A stretch of 64,000 bases of DNA from Candidatus Sulfurimonas baltica (GCF_015265455.1 NZ_CP054492.1:1550001-1614000), one strand, 5' to 3'; positions 1 through 8,420 are shown, counted from the first letter of the stretch. Numbers and translations are program-made. The notes: a model not told the origin generated them from the sequence alone.

Positions 1-797
1 TTATCCATCATTTTTACCCAAGAGCTACTTGGCAATAAATTAGGTGGATAAAGAGTATGACAGCTTACACACTCATCGTAGAACAGTTTATGTTCTACTT
101 TATAATTTACAGCTCTGTTATTGTCAGCCACTAAAACGTTAGATGGATTACTCAAAAGGTATATCAAAAGAAAAATAGATGAAGCTATCCATAAAACACC
201 AAACAGTTTTTGCAAAAGTGTAAGTTTTAAACTTTTCTCATCACCATATTTATATCCATCTACCATTGACTCAACGGCTTTTGATTTATGAAGAAGTTTA
301 TCAATTACTACACCTGCTACATGTATAAATATCACACCCATAAATGCATTGGAGAATAGCTCATGCACATCTTCAAAAAAATCCATATCTTTAAATAGTG
401 AGATATTTAAAAAAGAGAGTAGTCCCATCCCCTCTTGTGTCCCATATACAACAACCCCCGTTACAACTGAGGCCAAACCTAAAATAATCATGGCCACTAT
501 TGCCCAGCTTGAAGCCGGATTGTGACCCATATACTCTTTTTTTTCTCCAAATAAACCAAACATATACTCTATTAAATCTTTCAAGTTAAAGTTGAAATCT
601 TTAAACTTAGAGTATCTAACATCCATAAAACCCCAAATAATTCGAAACAAAAAAAGCAAACCAATTGTGTAGCCAACTATAGCATGGTAGCTGAGTAAGT
701 TTTCAAATTCTGCAAGTACAAATACCACTCCAACAGCAATCACAAGCAGTATATGAAAGAGTCTTGTAAAAAGACTCCATACATAAATCTTAGTCAT
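1..797 (-). CDS. Cytochrome b561-type membrane subunit with C-terminal DHC-like haem domain (partial)
   Basis: Incomplete: it starts at 797 and is still open at the window edge, with 265 codons visible. The translation begins MTKIYVWSLFTRLFH and holds about five hydrophobic segments (near residues 8-28, 35-53, 92-115, 138-158 and 185-205). Histidines such as H15, in YHAIVGY, in EDVHELF and in IFIHVAG could ligate two b haems. After the last membrane segment comes a c-type haem motif CVSCH (243-247) followed by LLPSSSWVKMM, which closely resembles the N-terminal haem region of the DHC protein encoded just upstream. It therefore looks like a di-haem cytochrome b fused to a DHC-like domain, passing electrons between the quinone pool and periplasmic c haems. 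Its start overlaps the DHC stop by 8 bases. Family assignment is firm; physiological substrate unknown. Confidence 0.85.
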   Translation of the reverse strand, partial: MTKIYVWSLFTRLFHILLVIAVGVVFVLAEFENLLSYHAIVGYTIGLLFLFRIIWGFMDVRYSKFKDFNFNLKDLIEYMFGLFGEKKEYMGHNPASSWAIVAMIILGLASVVTGVVVYGTQEGMGLLSFLNISLFKDMDFFEDVHELFSNAFMGVIFIHVAGVVIDKLLHKSKAVESMVDGYKYGDEKSLKLTLLQKLFGVLWIASSIFLLIYLLSNPSNVLVADNNRAVNYKVEHKLFYDECVSCHTLYPPNLLPSSSWVKMMD

Positions 798-1314
798 TTT
801 CCCATTTACCATAATTTGGGATATTTATATCTCTCTCACTATATGAACCTTTGTCAGCTGTTGTATGACAGGCCATGCAGTTTGATAAAGAGCCAACCTC
901 TTTTTGTGTTATAAGATTTTGGCGAATTTCTCTATGCTTTTTTATAAAATAGCGTGTATCAGTTACGGCTATCGGCGTTTCATCACCTCCTATACTGTTG
1001 TTTATCTTTGCACTTCTTTTATAGTTTGTAAACTTATCTGCTGAATTGTCAACAAGATAGTTCAGTATTTTTTTGTTATCTTGTGGTTCCAATGTTGCAT
1101 CTGTACCAAAGTGGTTTTCAAGATTTTTCATTAGCTTTACCCATGATCGCTCAGGAAGAAGTCCTGGCTGATATGCAAAGTGACAACTTGCACACTCTTT
1201 GATATAAAACTTATCTGTTACAGGAGCTACACCTCTATTTTCATTAAAACCCAATGAACTTGCATACACGCTTGCTGCTACAAATAGTGGCAGTAATATT
1301 AATTTTTTCATCAT
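790..1314 (-). CDS. Diheme cytochrome c, DHC family
   Basis: 174-residue exported protein. A signal peptide (MMKKLILLPLFVAASVYA) precedes two haem-binding motifs, CASCH (41-45) and CMACH (146-150), the arrangement of the DHC family of small diheme cytochromes c. The start is chosen because AAAGGAT lies just upstream. It is the middle gene of a three-gene unit, 7 bases after the SHP-like gene and overlapping the cytochrome b gene. DHC proteins are known to be encoded with SHP and a cytochrome b and are thought to be electron partners of SHP. The segment following the first haem (LLPERSWVKLM) is nearly repeated in the tail of the downstream cytochrome b, which suggests a duplicated domain. Expected location: periplasm. 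Confidence 0.9.
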   Translation of the reverse strand: MMKKLILLPLFVAASVYASSLGFNENRGVAPVTDKFYIKECASCHFAYQPGLLPERSWVKLMKNLENHFGTDATLEPQDNKKILNYLVDNSADKFTNYKRSAKINNSIGGDETPIAVTDTRYFIKKHREIRQNLITQKEVGSLSNCMACHTTADKGSYSERDINIPNYGKWEND

Positions 1315-1321
1315 TTATCCT

Positions 1322-1741
1322 TTATTTTTTGCTTATGATGTAAGTGATTACATCGCCTTTTTCCTGAGCACTGCCCTCTCTGGCATAAACATCTTTAAAG
1401 TTTCTGCGCAACCACTTTTGGACATCTTTAACATCTGTAAACCTCTTAGCATTAGCAGATGGAGAAAGCGGCTCTATAACTTTGTTAGTATGCTCGTTTA
1501 GTCCTTGTTTTGACAACTCATTTGTATGACAAGAGACACATGATATAAGCTTGTTGTTTTTGCCAATATGCTCAGAAGTAAAAATCTTCTCACCTCTTTT
1601 ATAATCAAATCCACTAAAACTTGGATTTTCTTTTTTTGCTTCATTATCTAAAGTTTTCATATACTTCTGCATCTCAGTATTTAGAGCTGTTGCTTGAGAC
1701 AATGAAAATACAATAGATAAAGTTATAATTACTTTATTCAT
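1322..1741 (-). CDS. SHP-like monohaem cytochrome c (DUF1924 family)
   Basis: 139 residues from the chosen start. An upstream in-frame ATG would add 17 residues, but AAAGGAG lies 6-7 bases before the ATG at 1741 and the protein then begins with a proper signal peptide (MNKVIITLSIVFSLSQATA). One haem site, CVSCH (68-72), is followed by a C-terminal half with ANAKRFTDVKDVQKWLRRN and EKGDVITYI, features of the DUF1924 / sphaeroides haem protein family. Family members are high-spin cytochromes c that can bind small ligands such as oxygen or NO; the in vivo role is unsettled. First gene of the SHP-DHC-cytochrome b operon and divergent from the histidine kinase at 1918, so the two may share a regulatory region. 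Confidence 0.85.
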   Translation of the reverse strand: MNKVIITLSIVFSLSQATALNTEMQKYMKTLDNEAKKENPSFSGFDYKRGEKIFTSEHIGKNNKLISCVSCHTNELSKQGLNEHTNKVIEPLSPSANAKRFTDVKDVQKWLRRNFKDVYAREGSAQEKGDVITYIISKK

Positions 1742-1862
1742 TTCTAACTCCTTTAATTTCTTGATATTAAAAGTATAGAAGAAGGGTGTCAATTTAGTTT
1801 AAACATTTCTTTACAATTTCTTTACAGTTTAAAACGCTATCTTCTATTACATTTTTTCTAGC

Positions 1863-1868
1863 TATAAT
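1863..1868 (+). promoter_or_regulatory. Putative sigma-70 -10 box of the 1918 kinase
   Basis: TATAAT about 50 bases before the kinase ATG, in the AT-rich 176-base divergent intergenic region. Campylobacterota promoters usually have a recognisable -10 and a poor -35. Placement is inferred from sequence only. Confidence 0.45.
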
Positions 1869-1917
1869 CCGTTCGAATTCAATTGCAATTATAAAATTTT
1901 ATGGGAATAGTTAATAT

Positions 1918-3900
1918 ATGGGAAAATACTTGTATTTTATAAAAAGATCTGTTTTTTTATGGTCTTTTCTTCTTTTTATTATAATTTTCATCTCTCTTAA
2001 GCAGCTTGGTTCTTGGTATGTTTCTAACATCATTGAACATCACAATAAAAATATTATAACCGAATTGACTGCTCATGGAAACACATTAAAAGAGGCGCTT
2101 GATAAACGTTTTGCTCTACTTTATGGACTCAAAACATATATAGAGGTTCAACTTAATGAAACTCAAGGAAATCTGGATTTAAATGATTCTGAAATTTTCA
2201 ACTTTGCAAAATCTATGCACGAATATTCATCAGCAATCAGGAACATAACTATTGCACAAAACGCAATACAAAGCTTCGTATATCCGGCTGAAAATAACGA
2301 AGAAGTTCTAGGGCACAATCTTTTAAGCGACCCACGAATCTCCGTTGTTGAAAATATTAAAAAAACTATAGAGACAAAAGAGCCAATACTTGACGGACCT
2401 TACGAGTTGCGCCAAGGTGGACTAGGAGTAGTTTTACGCTTAGCTATATTCAAAGATGAAAATTTTTGGGGAATTATTGCTATCGTTCTTGATTTGCCAA
2501 ATATTTTATTAGAAGCAGGTATATTGTCATCAAAATCTAATTTTGATATTACTGTGCGTAGTATGGATAACAAGATTATTGCTGGCTCAATTAAAGAGAA
2601 ATCAGCAGTTCAAGTTAAACATAGAGTTATAATTTTTGACAAATATGTAGATTTAATAGCATATCCTGCTACAAACTTCTATTATGATAATCTTCATTGG
2701 ATAATTAACTCAATCGTATTTATTATTGCTCTTATGTTAAGCTCTATTGTTTATATTGTAGCTAATAGGCAAGTTTATCTCAAATCTGCTATTGAAAAAG
2801 CCTCTTTTGAACTACAAAAAGAATCACAAGACTTGAAAACAATAATTCAAGAAGCTCCTAACCCTATTATGATACATAATGAAGATGGAGATATTCTCAT
2901 GGTAAACAAAGTCTGGGAGAGACTAACCGGATATAACTATAAAGAGATAAATACAATAGAAAAATGGGTTGAAATAGCTTATGGCAAAAAATTGTTATTT
3001 GTAAAAAAATATATTGATAAACTCTATGCCATGAATAAGCCATCTGATCAGGGAGAATATAATCTTCGCACAAATAATGGAAACATTGTTACATGGCAGT
3101 TTAGTTCCGCTCCTCTAGGGATAAGAGATGGTAAACGCACGGTAATCTCTTCTGCTATGGATGTAACCGAGCTAAAAAGAAAAGATGAACTGTTAATTGT
3201 TCAGTCTCGCCACGCCGCTATGGGGGAGATGATTGGGATGATAGCTCATCAATGGAGACAACCTCTTAGTGTGATTTCAATGACTGCCAACAATATATAT
3301 TTAGATATTGAACTTGGTGAATTTAATGAGACAAAAGCACAAGAGTACTCAAAAAATATTATGAAACATACGAAACATTTATCAGATACAATAGATGACT
3401 TTAGAAACTTTTTTAAACCTGACAAAGCTATCTCTGTTGTAAAACTAAAAGATATTTTGGAAAAAACATATGTTATTATAAACGACAGCTTAGTTAATAA
3501 TAACATTAAAATAAACACTGTATATGAATCCGATTCTGAAGTAGAGGCATACCCAAGAGAGTTGATGCAGGTATTTGTAAATATTATAAATAACGCCAAA
3601 GATGCACTATCTATACATCATAACGATGAGGCGACAATAAACATAAAAGTCTATGAAGATGAAAAGTATGTAAATACTGAAATATGCGACAATGGAATCG
3701 GTATAGATGAAAAAATATTATCTAAGATATTCAATCCATATTTCAGCACAAAAAATGAGAAGAACGGAACAGGCTTGGGTCTGTACATGAGCAAAATGAT
3801 TATTGAAAATCACCTTCATGGAGTTATTGAAGTTATAAACAAAGATAATGGAACATGTTTTAGAGTACGCCTTAAGAAAATTATTGAAAAACTCAACTAG
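1918..3900 (+). CDS. Membrane sensor histidine kinase, CHASE-PAS type
   Basis: 660 residues. A membrane segment (about 12-32) is followed by a periplasmic CHASE-like sensor (about 40-255), a second membrane segment (about 262-284), one PAS domain (about 300-420), and a kinase core. The phospho-accepting histidine is H444 in AHQWRQP. The N box (VNIINNAKDAL), G1 (CDNGIGI) and G2 (GTGLGLYMSK) ATP-binding boxes are all present, so the enzyme looks active. No response regulator gene is adjacent, making it an orphan kinase. Its dimerisation region is strikingly like that of the kinase at 13967-16789 (SRHAAMGEMI.MIAHQWRQP in both). The stop codon TAG coincides with the first bases of a dispersed hairpin repeat. 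The ligand is unknown; CHASE domains bind small extracytoplasmic molecules. Confidence 0.92.
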   Translation: MGKYLYFIKRSVFLWSFLLFIIIFISLKQLGSWYVSNIIEHHNKNIITELTAHGNTLKEALDKRFALLYGLKTYIEVQLNETQGNLDLNDSEIFNFAKSMHEYSSAIRNITIAQNAIQSFVYPAENNEEVLGHNLLSDPRISVVENIKKTIETKEPILDGPYELRQGGLGVVLRLAIFKDENFWGIIAIVLDLPNILLEAGILSSKSNFDITVRSMDNKIIAGSIKEKSAVQVKHRVIIFDKYVDLIAYPATNFYYDNLHWIINSIVFIIALMLSSIVYIVANRQVYLKSAIEKASFELQKESQDLKTIIQEAPNPIMIHNEDGDILMVNKVWERLTGYNYKEINTIEKWVEIAYGKKLLFVKKYIDKLYAMNKPSDQGEYNLRTNNGNIVTWQFSSAPLGIRDGKRTVISSAMDVTELKRKDELLIVQSRHAAMGEMIGMIAHQWRQPLSVISMTANNIYLDIELGEFNETKAQEYSKNIMKHTKHLSDTIDDFRNFFKPDKAISVVKLKDILEKTYVIINDSLVNNNIKINTVYESDSEVEAYPRELMQVFVNIINNAKDALSIHHNDEATINIKVYEDEKYVNTEICDNGIGIDEKILSKIFNPYFSTKNEKNGTGLGLYMSKMIIENHLHGVIEVINKDNGTCFRVRLKKIIEKLN

Positions 3901-3981
3901 ACCCTGAATCAAGTTCAGGGTGACGCGGGTGACGTCACTCCAAAGCAAACTCTCGTCATTCCAAACTTGATTTGGAATCTA
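3897..3981. repeat. Dispersed paired-hairpin repeat, copy 1
   Basis: Two inverted units. Left unit 3897-3925: CTAG, then arms CCCTGAA/TTCAGGG around loop TCAAG, then TGACG. Right unit 3954-3981 is the same design in reverse orientation, with arms ATTCCAAA/TTTGGAAT. It lies between the convergent kinase and hrpB genes and could act as a bidirectional terminator, but other copies lie in divergent promoter regions. See the finding on this family. Confidence 0.85.
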
Positions 3982-4007
3982 ACCGCCTCATCATTCAGAT
4001 GGTTTAA

Positions 4008-6521
4008 CTACATATTTTTTTTTGTTTTATTAGTCGCAACTGCTTCATACGGGTTCTCAGGCCAGTAATGTCTTTTATACTTACCTCTAAGCTCTTTTGC
4101 CACCTCAACGTACGAGTTTTGCCAAAAGCTTTTTAAATCGTATGTTATTTGAATAGGTCGCATAGCCGGCGACAAAAGATGAATCTGCAAAGGCATAGTG
4201 CTTTTTAGTACCTTTGGCATCTCAAGCAGTCCGAAAACTTCTTGAATCTTCACACTTACAGATGGCTTATCCGGGTCTGAGTAGTCTATATAAATATTTG
4301 AACCGCTTGGAACTTTTACATGTAAAGGTGCGAGAGCTTCTAAACGCTGTTGATTATCCCATGATATTAAAGCCAAGAGAATTGCATACATGTCCAAGCT
4401 CTCAAGCTCTTTAACCGTAGTGACACCATCAAGATACGGCTCCAGCCAACTGTCTAAACTACTCATTAGAGTCTCATCGCTTAAATCTTCAAACATCAAT
4501 TCCAGATGTCTGTTTACAAAGTTTACCCTTGCCATTAAGCTAGTTGCTTTTTTACTCCATGTTAGAAGTCCCAAGCCCTCTTTTTTAATTAACTCTAAAA
4601 TCAGTTTTTTGTAGTTGTGCTTTGAGCTTTGTTTACTTACAGATGAGTGAAGCTGCAACTGTAAAAAATAACTGTTATCTCTTATGTCAAATTTTTTGTT
4701 TTCTTTATTGTAGTTTATGGACTCACTCTGTTTTATAAAATCTGCAAAATACTCCTCAATCTGCCATAATGATACTCCCATAGACAAATTTATAAAAGAG
4801 TCGCTTTCGTTTGCATTTAAATTTGGTACAACTAAGAACTCCTCGTTATACAGAGAATCTTCTACATGTAGGATTGCCCCTTTGCCGTTACTGAGTTTAT
4901 ATCTGTTCTCACCTCTAGCTCTTTGCTTTGCAAGTCTGTCTGGGTAAGCCATAAGAAGCAATACCACTAATATATCTTTATTTAAAGAAGTGTTTTTGTT
5001 ACCCACTTTTTTAATCTTTTTTAGTTTGGAGTAAAAGAAATCTGCCTGTTTCAATACCTCTCTCGCTCTACCTACATGTATATAGTTTTCATCAAAATCT
5101 TTTTCGTAAAGATGGACAAATCTTGAGAGTATATTGCTGTCTATACGTGAATTTTTTAAAATATCTTTTTCAATCAAAAGTGCTGCCAAAAGAGATGCCT
5201 CATAAGCAAACCCCATATCATTTGCTTTTAATATCATATAAGAGAAGCGGGGATGCACTCCAAGACTCAAAGCCTCTCTTCCAAAGGGAGTGATTTTATA
5301 AGAGTCATCTAACATTTGCAACTCTTGCAATACACCCCTGCTCTCTTTTATAAGCTTCTCACTTGGAATATCAAGCCACTTAAGTTCATTAAAATCATCA
5401 ACTCCCCACAAAGCAAGGTCTAAAAGCAGTGAACTTAAATCTGACCTTAGTATTTCAGGCTTTGTTGATTCAAGTAAAACTTTCCCCTCATGCCAAAGTC
5501 TGTAGCACTTTCCGTTTGAGACACGTCCAGCCCTTCCTGACCTTTGTATGGCTGACTCTTTAGATATAAAGGACATCTCCAGATGGTCCATAGCGTTTGA
5601 GTGGTTATATCTTGATAGTTTTTCAAAACCGGTATCAATGACAACCCTTACACCCTCAATGGTCAAAGATGTCTGGGCTATGTTTGTTGAGAGAATAATT
5701 TTTCTACATGTAGAGTTTTGCAAGGCTCTATCCTGCTCTTTTTTACCCAGTGCTGAGTATAGAGGAAAAACTGAAATATCTTTGTTTTTTAAAGCTACAT
5801 GTAGTGAGTTTTGCAAGTTTTTTATCTCTTTGACTCCAGGTAAAAAAACTAAAATATCCCCCTCGTCATCTTTTACAGAGTTAAGAATTGTACTTAATAC
5901 TAGAGCATTTGCTGACCTGCTGTCTGGCTGCTTTGTATTTATATTTAAATAATTGACTTCCACCTCATAGGTTCTACCTTGTGAAGTGATAACAGGAGCA
6001 CTCTCAAGCAGTTTTGAAATCTCTTGTGAGTTAAGCGTTGCTGACATTATTAAAATTTTTAAATCATCTCGCAGTAGCTCTTGAACTTGCAGAGACAAAG
6101 CCAAAGAGAGGTCGCTGTTAATGCTTCTCTCATGAAACTCATCAAAGATAACCAAAGCTACTTTTTCAAGTGTTTGGTCTGCTTGAAGCATGCGAACCAA
6201 TATAGCTTCAGTTACTACAAGGATTTTTGTTTTTTCACTATAACAACTATCCATTTTAACCTGATACCCAACACTCTCTCCGACATCTTCACCTAAAAGT
6301 TTAGCCATTTGAGTAGCAACCATTCTAGCCGCAACTCTTCTTGGCTCAAGCATAATTATCATCTTCTCGCCAAGCCAAGACTCTCCAAGCAAAGAAATTG
6401 GAACAAGTGTACTTTTTCCTGCTCCTGGAGGAGCTTGCAGTATAAGTGTCGAGTTAGCGCTTAGTGTGCTTTTTATATCTTCTAAGACTTCGTTTATCGG
6501 GAGGTTTTTCATATTCGCCAT
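4008..6521 (-). CDS. hrpB: ATP-dependent helicase HrpB
   Basis: 837 residues, full length for HrpB, a DEAH-box ATPase of the superfamily 2 RNA helicases. Visible are the Walker A motif APPGAGKST (30-38), the DEAH-type motif DEFH (127-130), SATLN, STNIAQTSLTIEGV, and QRSGRAGR, followed by the long HrpB-specific C-terminal region. The bacterial protein has a poorly defined role in RNA metabolism. The start could be the first ATG or the one three codons later (MANMKN); the radical SAM gene upstream on the same strand ends 7 bases before it, so the two are probably cotranscribed. Two exact copies of CTACATGTAG lie in an LHV frame here and one in an STCR frame. Confidence 0.93.
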   Translation of the reverse strand: MANMKNLPINEVLEDIKSTLSANSTLILQAPPGAGKSTLVPISLLGESWLGEKMIIMLEPRRVAARMVATQMAKLLGEDVGESVGYQVKMDSCYSEKTKILVVTEAILVRMLQADQTLEKVALVIFDEFHERSINSDLSLALSLQVQELLRDDLKILIMSATLNSQEISKLLESAPVITSQGRTYEVEVNYLNINTKQPDSRSANALVLSTILNSVKDDEGDILVFLPGVKEIKNLQNSLHVALKNKDISVFPLYSALGKKEQDRALQNSTCRKIILSTNIAQTSLTIEGVRVVIDTGFEKLSRYNHSNAMDHLEMSFISKESAIQRSGRAGRVSNGKCYRLWHEGKVLLESTKPEILRSDLSSLLLDLALWGVDDFNELKWLDIPSEKLIKESRGVLQELQMLDDSYKITPFGREALSLGVHPRFSYMILKANDMGFAYEASLLAALLIEKDILKNSRIDSNILSRFVHLYEKDFDENYIHVGRAREVLKQADFFYSKLKKIKKVGNKNTSLNKDILVVLLLMAYPDRLAKQRARGENRYKLSNGKGAILHVEDSLYNEEFLVVPNLNANESDSFINLSMGVSLWQIEEYFADFIKQSESINYNKENKKFDIRDNSYFLQLQLHSSVSKQSSKHNYKKLILELIKKEGLGLLTWSKKATSLMARVNFVNRHLELMFEDLSDETLMSSLDSWLEPYLDGVTTVKELESLDMYAILLALISWDNQQRLEALAPLHVKVPSGSNIYIDYSDPDKPSVSVKIQEVFGLLEMPKVLKSTMPLQIHLLSPAMRPIQITYDLKSFWQNSYVEVAKELRGKYKRHYWPENPYEAVATNKTKKNM
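4862..4871. repeat. Iterated palindrome CTACATGTAG, inside hrpB
   Basis: Exact copy; on the coding strand it reads Leu-His-Val. Confidence 0.8.
5704..5713. repeat. Iterated palindrome CTACATGTAG, inside hrpB
   Basis: Exact copy, read in a different frame from the previous one (Ser-Thr-Cys-Arg), so protein sequence alone does not explain it. Confidence 0.8.
5795..5804. repeat. Iterated palindrome CTACATGTAG, inside hrpB
   Basis: Exact copy only 82 bases from its neighbour, read as Leu-His-Val. Confidence 0.8.
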
Positions 6522-6528
6522 TATACTT

Positions 6529-7407
6529 TTAAAAACTTCTAAATATCTCAGGAACTAAAGCATCTTTGCCTATTTCCAATGCTGTGTTTAACTCCTCTAT
6601 TAGCCTCTCTCTATCCTTTGGGATTGTTCCTGAGAGATGCAGAGCATTAGAGGCGTGGTTGGAGCGAAATATTACTTTATTGCAAGGGTCTAGTAGTTGT
6701 AAAAATCTCTTCTGCTCATCCAATATCTGATAATCGTCAAGCATAGTAAAATCATTAAAGTGTTTATAAAAATTATCTTTAGCATCATCTTCTAAACCTA
6801 ACTGCAGAGTTGATAGATAGTTGAGAGTTGTAGCATTTACAATCTTAGCAGTATCTTGGATATGCTCAGTTGTATACTTCTCTCCTCCTATACCTAAAAT
6901 AACTGTTGCTGATATTTTCATACCAGAAGCAGAGGCTCTATTTAGAGACTCTATGATTTGGCTTGAGTTAACACCTTTAGTAATCTTTTTTAGTACTGTA
7001 TCGCTTCCTGACTCAACTCCATAGTAGATTAAGTTTAGTTTGTTAAACACAAGAAGTTCTAGCTCCTCTTGTGATTTTTCAAGAAGATTTTGTGCAGATG
7101 CATACAGCGACACCCTCCTTAGTTTAACAAATGATTTCTGGAGGTATTGAAGTAATTTAACCAGATAGCTTGTATCCAAAGAGAGCGCATCACCATCGGC
7201 TAGAAAAATTTTACTTGCCGCTGGATAATGTGTAGCCAATTTATCTATATCTTTAAAAACATCTTCCATATCTCTTACTTTATAGCTCTTTGTTTTATAC
7301 ATGGAACAAAAGCTGCAGTTATTGTAACTACAACCGTATGTTGCTTGAATAATTACGTTATCAGCTTCTGCAGGCGGTCTAAATAGTGGGTGTGAGTAGT
7401 TTATCAT
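6529..7407 (-). CDS. Radical SAM protein
   Basis: 292 residues. The cluster-binding cysteines are C26, C31 and C34 in YGCSYNNCSFCSMY. The spacing Cx4Cxx C differs from the textbook Cx3CxxC and is typical of a small uncharacterised radical SAM subgroup with this CxxNxCxFCxMY signature. Further radical SAM features follow: FLADGDAL, YYGVESGSD and ATVILGIGG. Lacking an added RNA-binding or second cluster domain, it gives no clue to its substrate. It is the first gene of a pair with hrpB and is divergent from the small gene at 7496. The family call is secure; function is unknown. Confidence 0.85.
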   Translation of the reverse strand: MINYSHPLFRPPAEADNVIIQATYGCSYNNCSFCSMYKTKSYKVRDMEDVFKDIDKLATHYPAASKIFLADGDALSLDTSYLVKLLQYLQKSFVKLRRVSLYASAQNLLEKSQEELELLVFNKLNLIYYGVESGSDTVLKKITKGVNSSQIIESLNRASASGMKISATVILGIGGEKYTTEHIQDTAKIVNATTLNYLSTLQLGLEDDAKDNFYKHFNDFTMLDDYQILDEQKRFLQLLDPCNKVIFRSNHASNALHLSGTIPKDRERLIEELNTALEIGKDALVPEIFRSF

Positions 7408-7495
7408 TTAGTATTTTATCCTAACGCTCACAAATCAACCCTTACAATTGGAATAAAAATTGCATAGCTTAATATATATCTTTTAAGGATTTAAT

Positions 7496-7681
7496 ATGAC
7501 ATACCAGACAAACCCAGAAATTTCACACTCTTATGACTCTGGCTACAGACAAACATACGAAGGCAAACAAATCAAAGTTATTACAGTATTTTCAGATATT
7601 GGTGTAGCTATTGTTGAAGATGAGTATGGGAATATATTTGATGTTAAAAATTCAGTTATTAGAACCGTAAACTCTCAGTAA
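7496..7681 (+). CDS. Small conserved-looking protein of unknown function
   Basis: 61 residues, acidic to neutral, soluble, with no signal peptide. AAGGAT precedes the ATG at good spacing. The middle (GKQIKVITVFSDIGVAIVEDEYGNIFDV) looks like an alternating beta-strand pattern such as a small SH3-like barrel; this is only a pattern impression. First of three small cotranscribed-looking genes (7496-8232), separated by 16 bases from the next. I do not recognise a family. Confidence 0.75.
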   Translation: MTYQTNPEISHSYDSGYRQTYEGKQIKVITVFSDIGVAIVEDEYGNIFDVKNSVIRTVNSQ

Positions 7682-7697
7682 AGCATCTTTACTCTAT

Positions 7698-8018
7698 ATG
7701 AACTACGAATTTGAAGAAGACGAAGAACCGACTTGGCTTGTAAAACAGCGTGAAGATGCCCTTATTGCTGAAAGCTCTTACGCAAAAAATGAAAAAATTA
7801 TTTACAAAAAAGGCGATCAAGTTGGAAACTTCTTATTTGTTAACTACAATAAATTTAAAAACCGTGCTACATTTGAGTGTCAGGAGTGCGGTAGAAAATT
7901 TACCTATAATATATACAGCATAAAAAGTAAAAAAAAGTGTAAGTGGTATAAGTTTCACGATAAGAGATTTAAGCCAAAAGAGAATTCTGAAAAATCTATG
8001 GAATTGAGCGATGATTGA
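7698..8018 (+). CDS. Small charged protein with a CxxC knuckle, unknown function
   Basis: 106 residues with an acidic N-terminus (NYEFEEDEEPTW) and a basic C-terminal half. It contains one CQEC pair (FECQECGRKFTYNI), half of a zinc-ribbon; a further Cys follows in KKKCKWYKF, so full metal binding in a monomer is doubtful. The gene overlaps the next by 8 bases, indicating translational coupling. No strong ribosome binding site is visible before the start; reinitiation from the upstream gene is possible. Family not recognised. Confidence 0.7.
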   Translation: MNYEFEEDEEPTWLVKQREDALIAESSYAKNEKIIYKKGDQVGNFLFVNYNKFKNRATFECQECGRKFTYNIYSIKSKKKCKWYKFHDKRFKPKENSEKSMELSDD

Positions 8019-8232
8019 TTTAGACATAGAAGTATGTGTTTGCAACTCTTTAAGCATAAAAGATATAGCTACATGTATAAAGAAAAATAATTTTACAACC
8101 TTGGAAGAACTCCTTGCAAACAGCGACTGCCCTATGGGAGACGTTTGCGAAGCATGTACCAACGAAGGTTATTATAATGACGGAATAAATATACCTATGG
8201 TTATCTCTATGGTAGATAAAGGTTTAATATAA
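8011..8232 (+). CDS. BFD-like [2Fe-2S]-binding small protein
   Basis: 73 residues. C9-V-C11 near the N-terminus and C46-E-A-C49 further on reproduce the CxC...CxxC layout of the bacterioferritin-associated ferredoxin (BFD)-like domain, with the intervening helix-rich region (SIKDIATCIKKNNFTTLEELL) also typical. BFD domains carry a [2Fe-2S] cluster and act either as free ferredoxins releasing iron from bacterioferritin or as modules of larger enzymes. No ferritin gene is nearby. It overlaps the preceding gene by 8 bases. The fold is likely; the partner is unknown. Confidence 0.72.
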   Translation: MIDLDIEVCVCNSLSIKDIATCIKKNNFTTLEELLANSDCPMGDVCEACTNEGYYNDGINIPMVISMVDKGLI

Positions 8233-8250
8233 AATAGTGTTTTCAACAAT

Positions 8251-8349
8251 TTAGGTCGCTATAAGAGGTTTTAAAAACTCTTCTGCCGCCAGAGCAACAG
8301 CACCCATTAAAGAAAAACCTCCAAAGAGACTTGTTAAAAGTTTTTTCAT
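8251..8349 (-). CDS. Small single-span membrane protein, 32 residues
   Basis: Begins MKKLLTSLFGGFSLMG and continues into AVALAAEEFLKPLIAT. GAAAGGATTGAAG ahead of the ATG gives a good ribosome binding site. The peptide is a single hydrophobic segment with a positively charged start and a short acidic or polar tail, so it is either a small membrane protein or a short secreted peptide. It lies 71 bases downstream of the beta-CASP gene on the same strand and converges on the 8011 gene. Too short for family assignment. Confidence 0.6.
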   Translation of the reverse strand: MKKLLTSLFGGFSLMGAVALAAEEFLKPLIAT

Positions 8350-8420
8350 CTTCAATCCTTTCAAAATTTTTATATTTTACGGAAACTATATATTTAATTT
8401 ATGGAGGAATTATGAAATTT

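Noticed and set aside
1742-1792. Longer N-terminus for the SHP-like protein starting at 1792
   Set aside because: The added residues are not a signal peptide, while the ATG at 1741 has AAAGGAG upstream and gives a proper one.
3249-3599. Antisense open frame within the kinase gene and similar frames inside other genes
   Set aside because: They lie wholly inside well-supported genes on the opposite strand, have no ribosome binding sites and no family resemblance.
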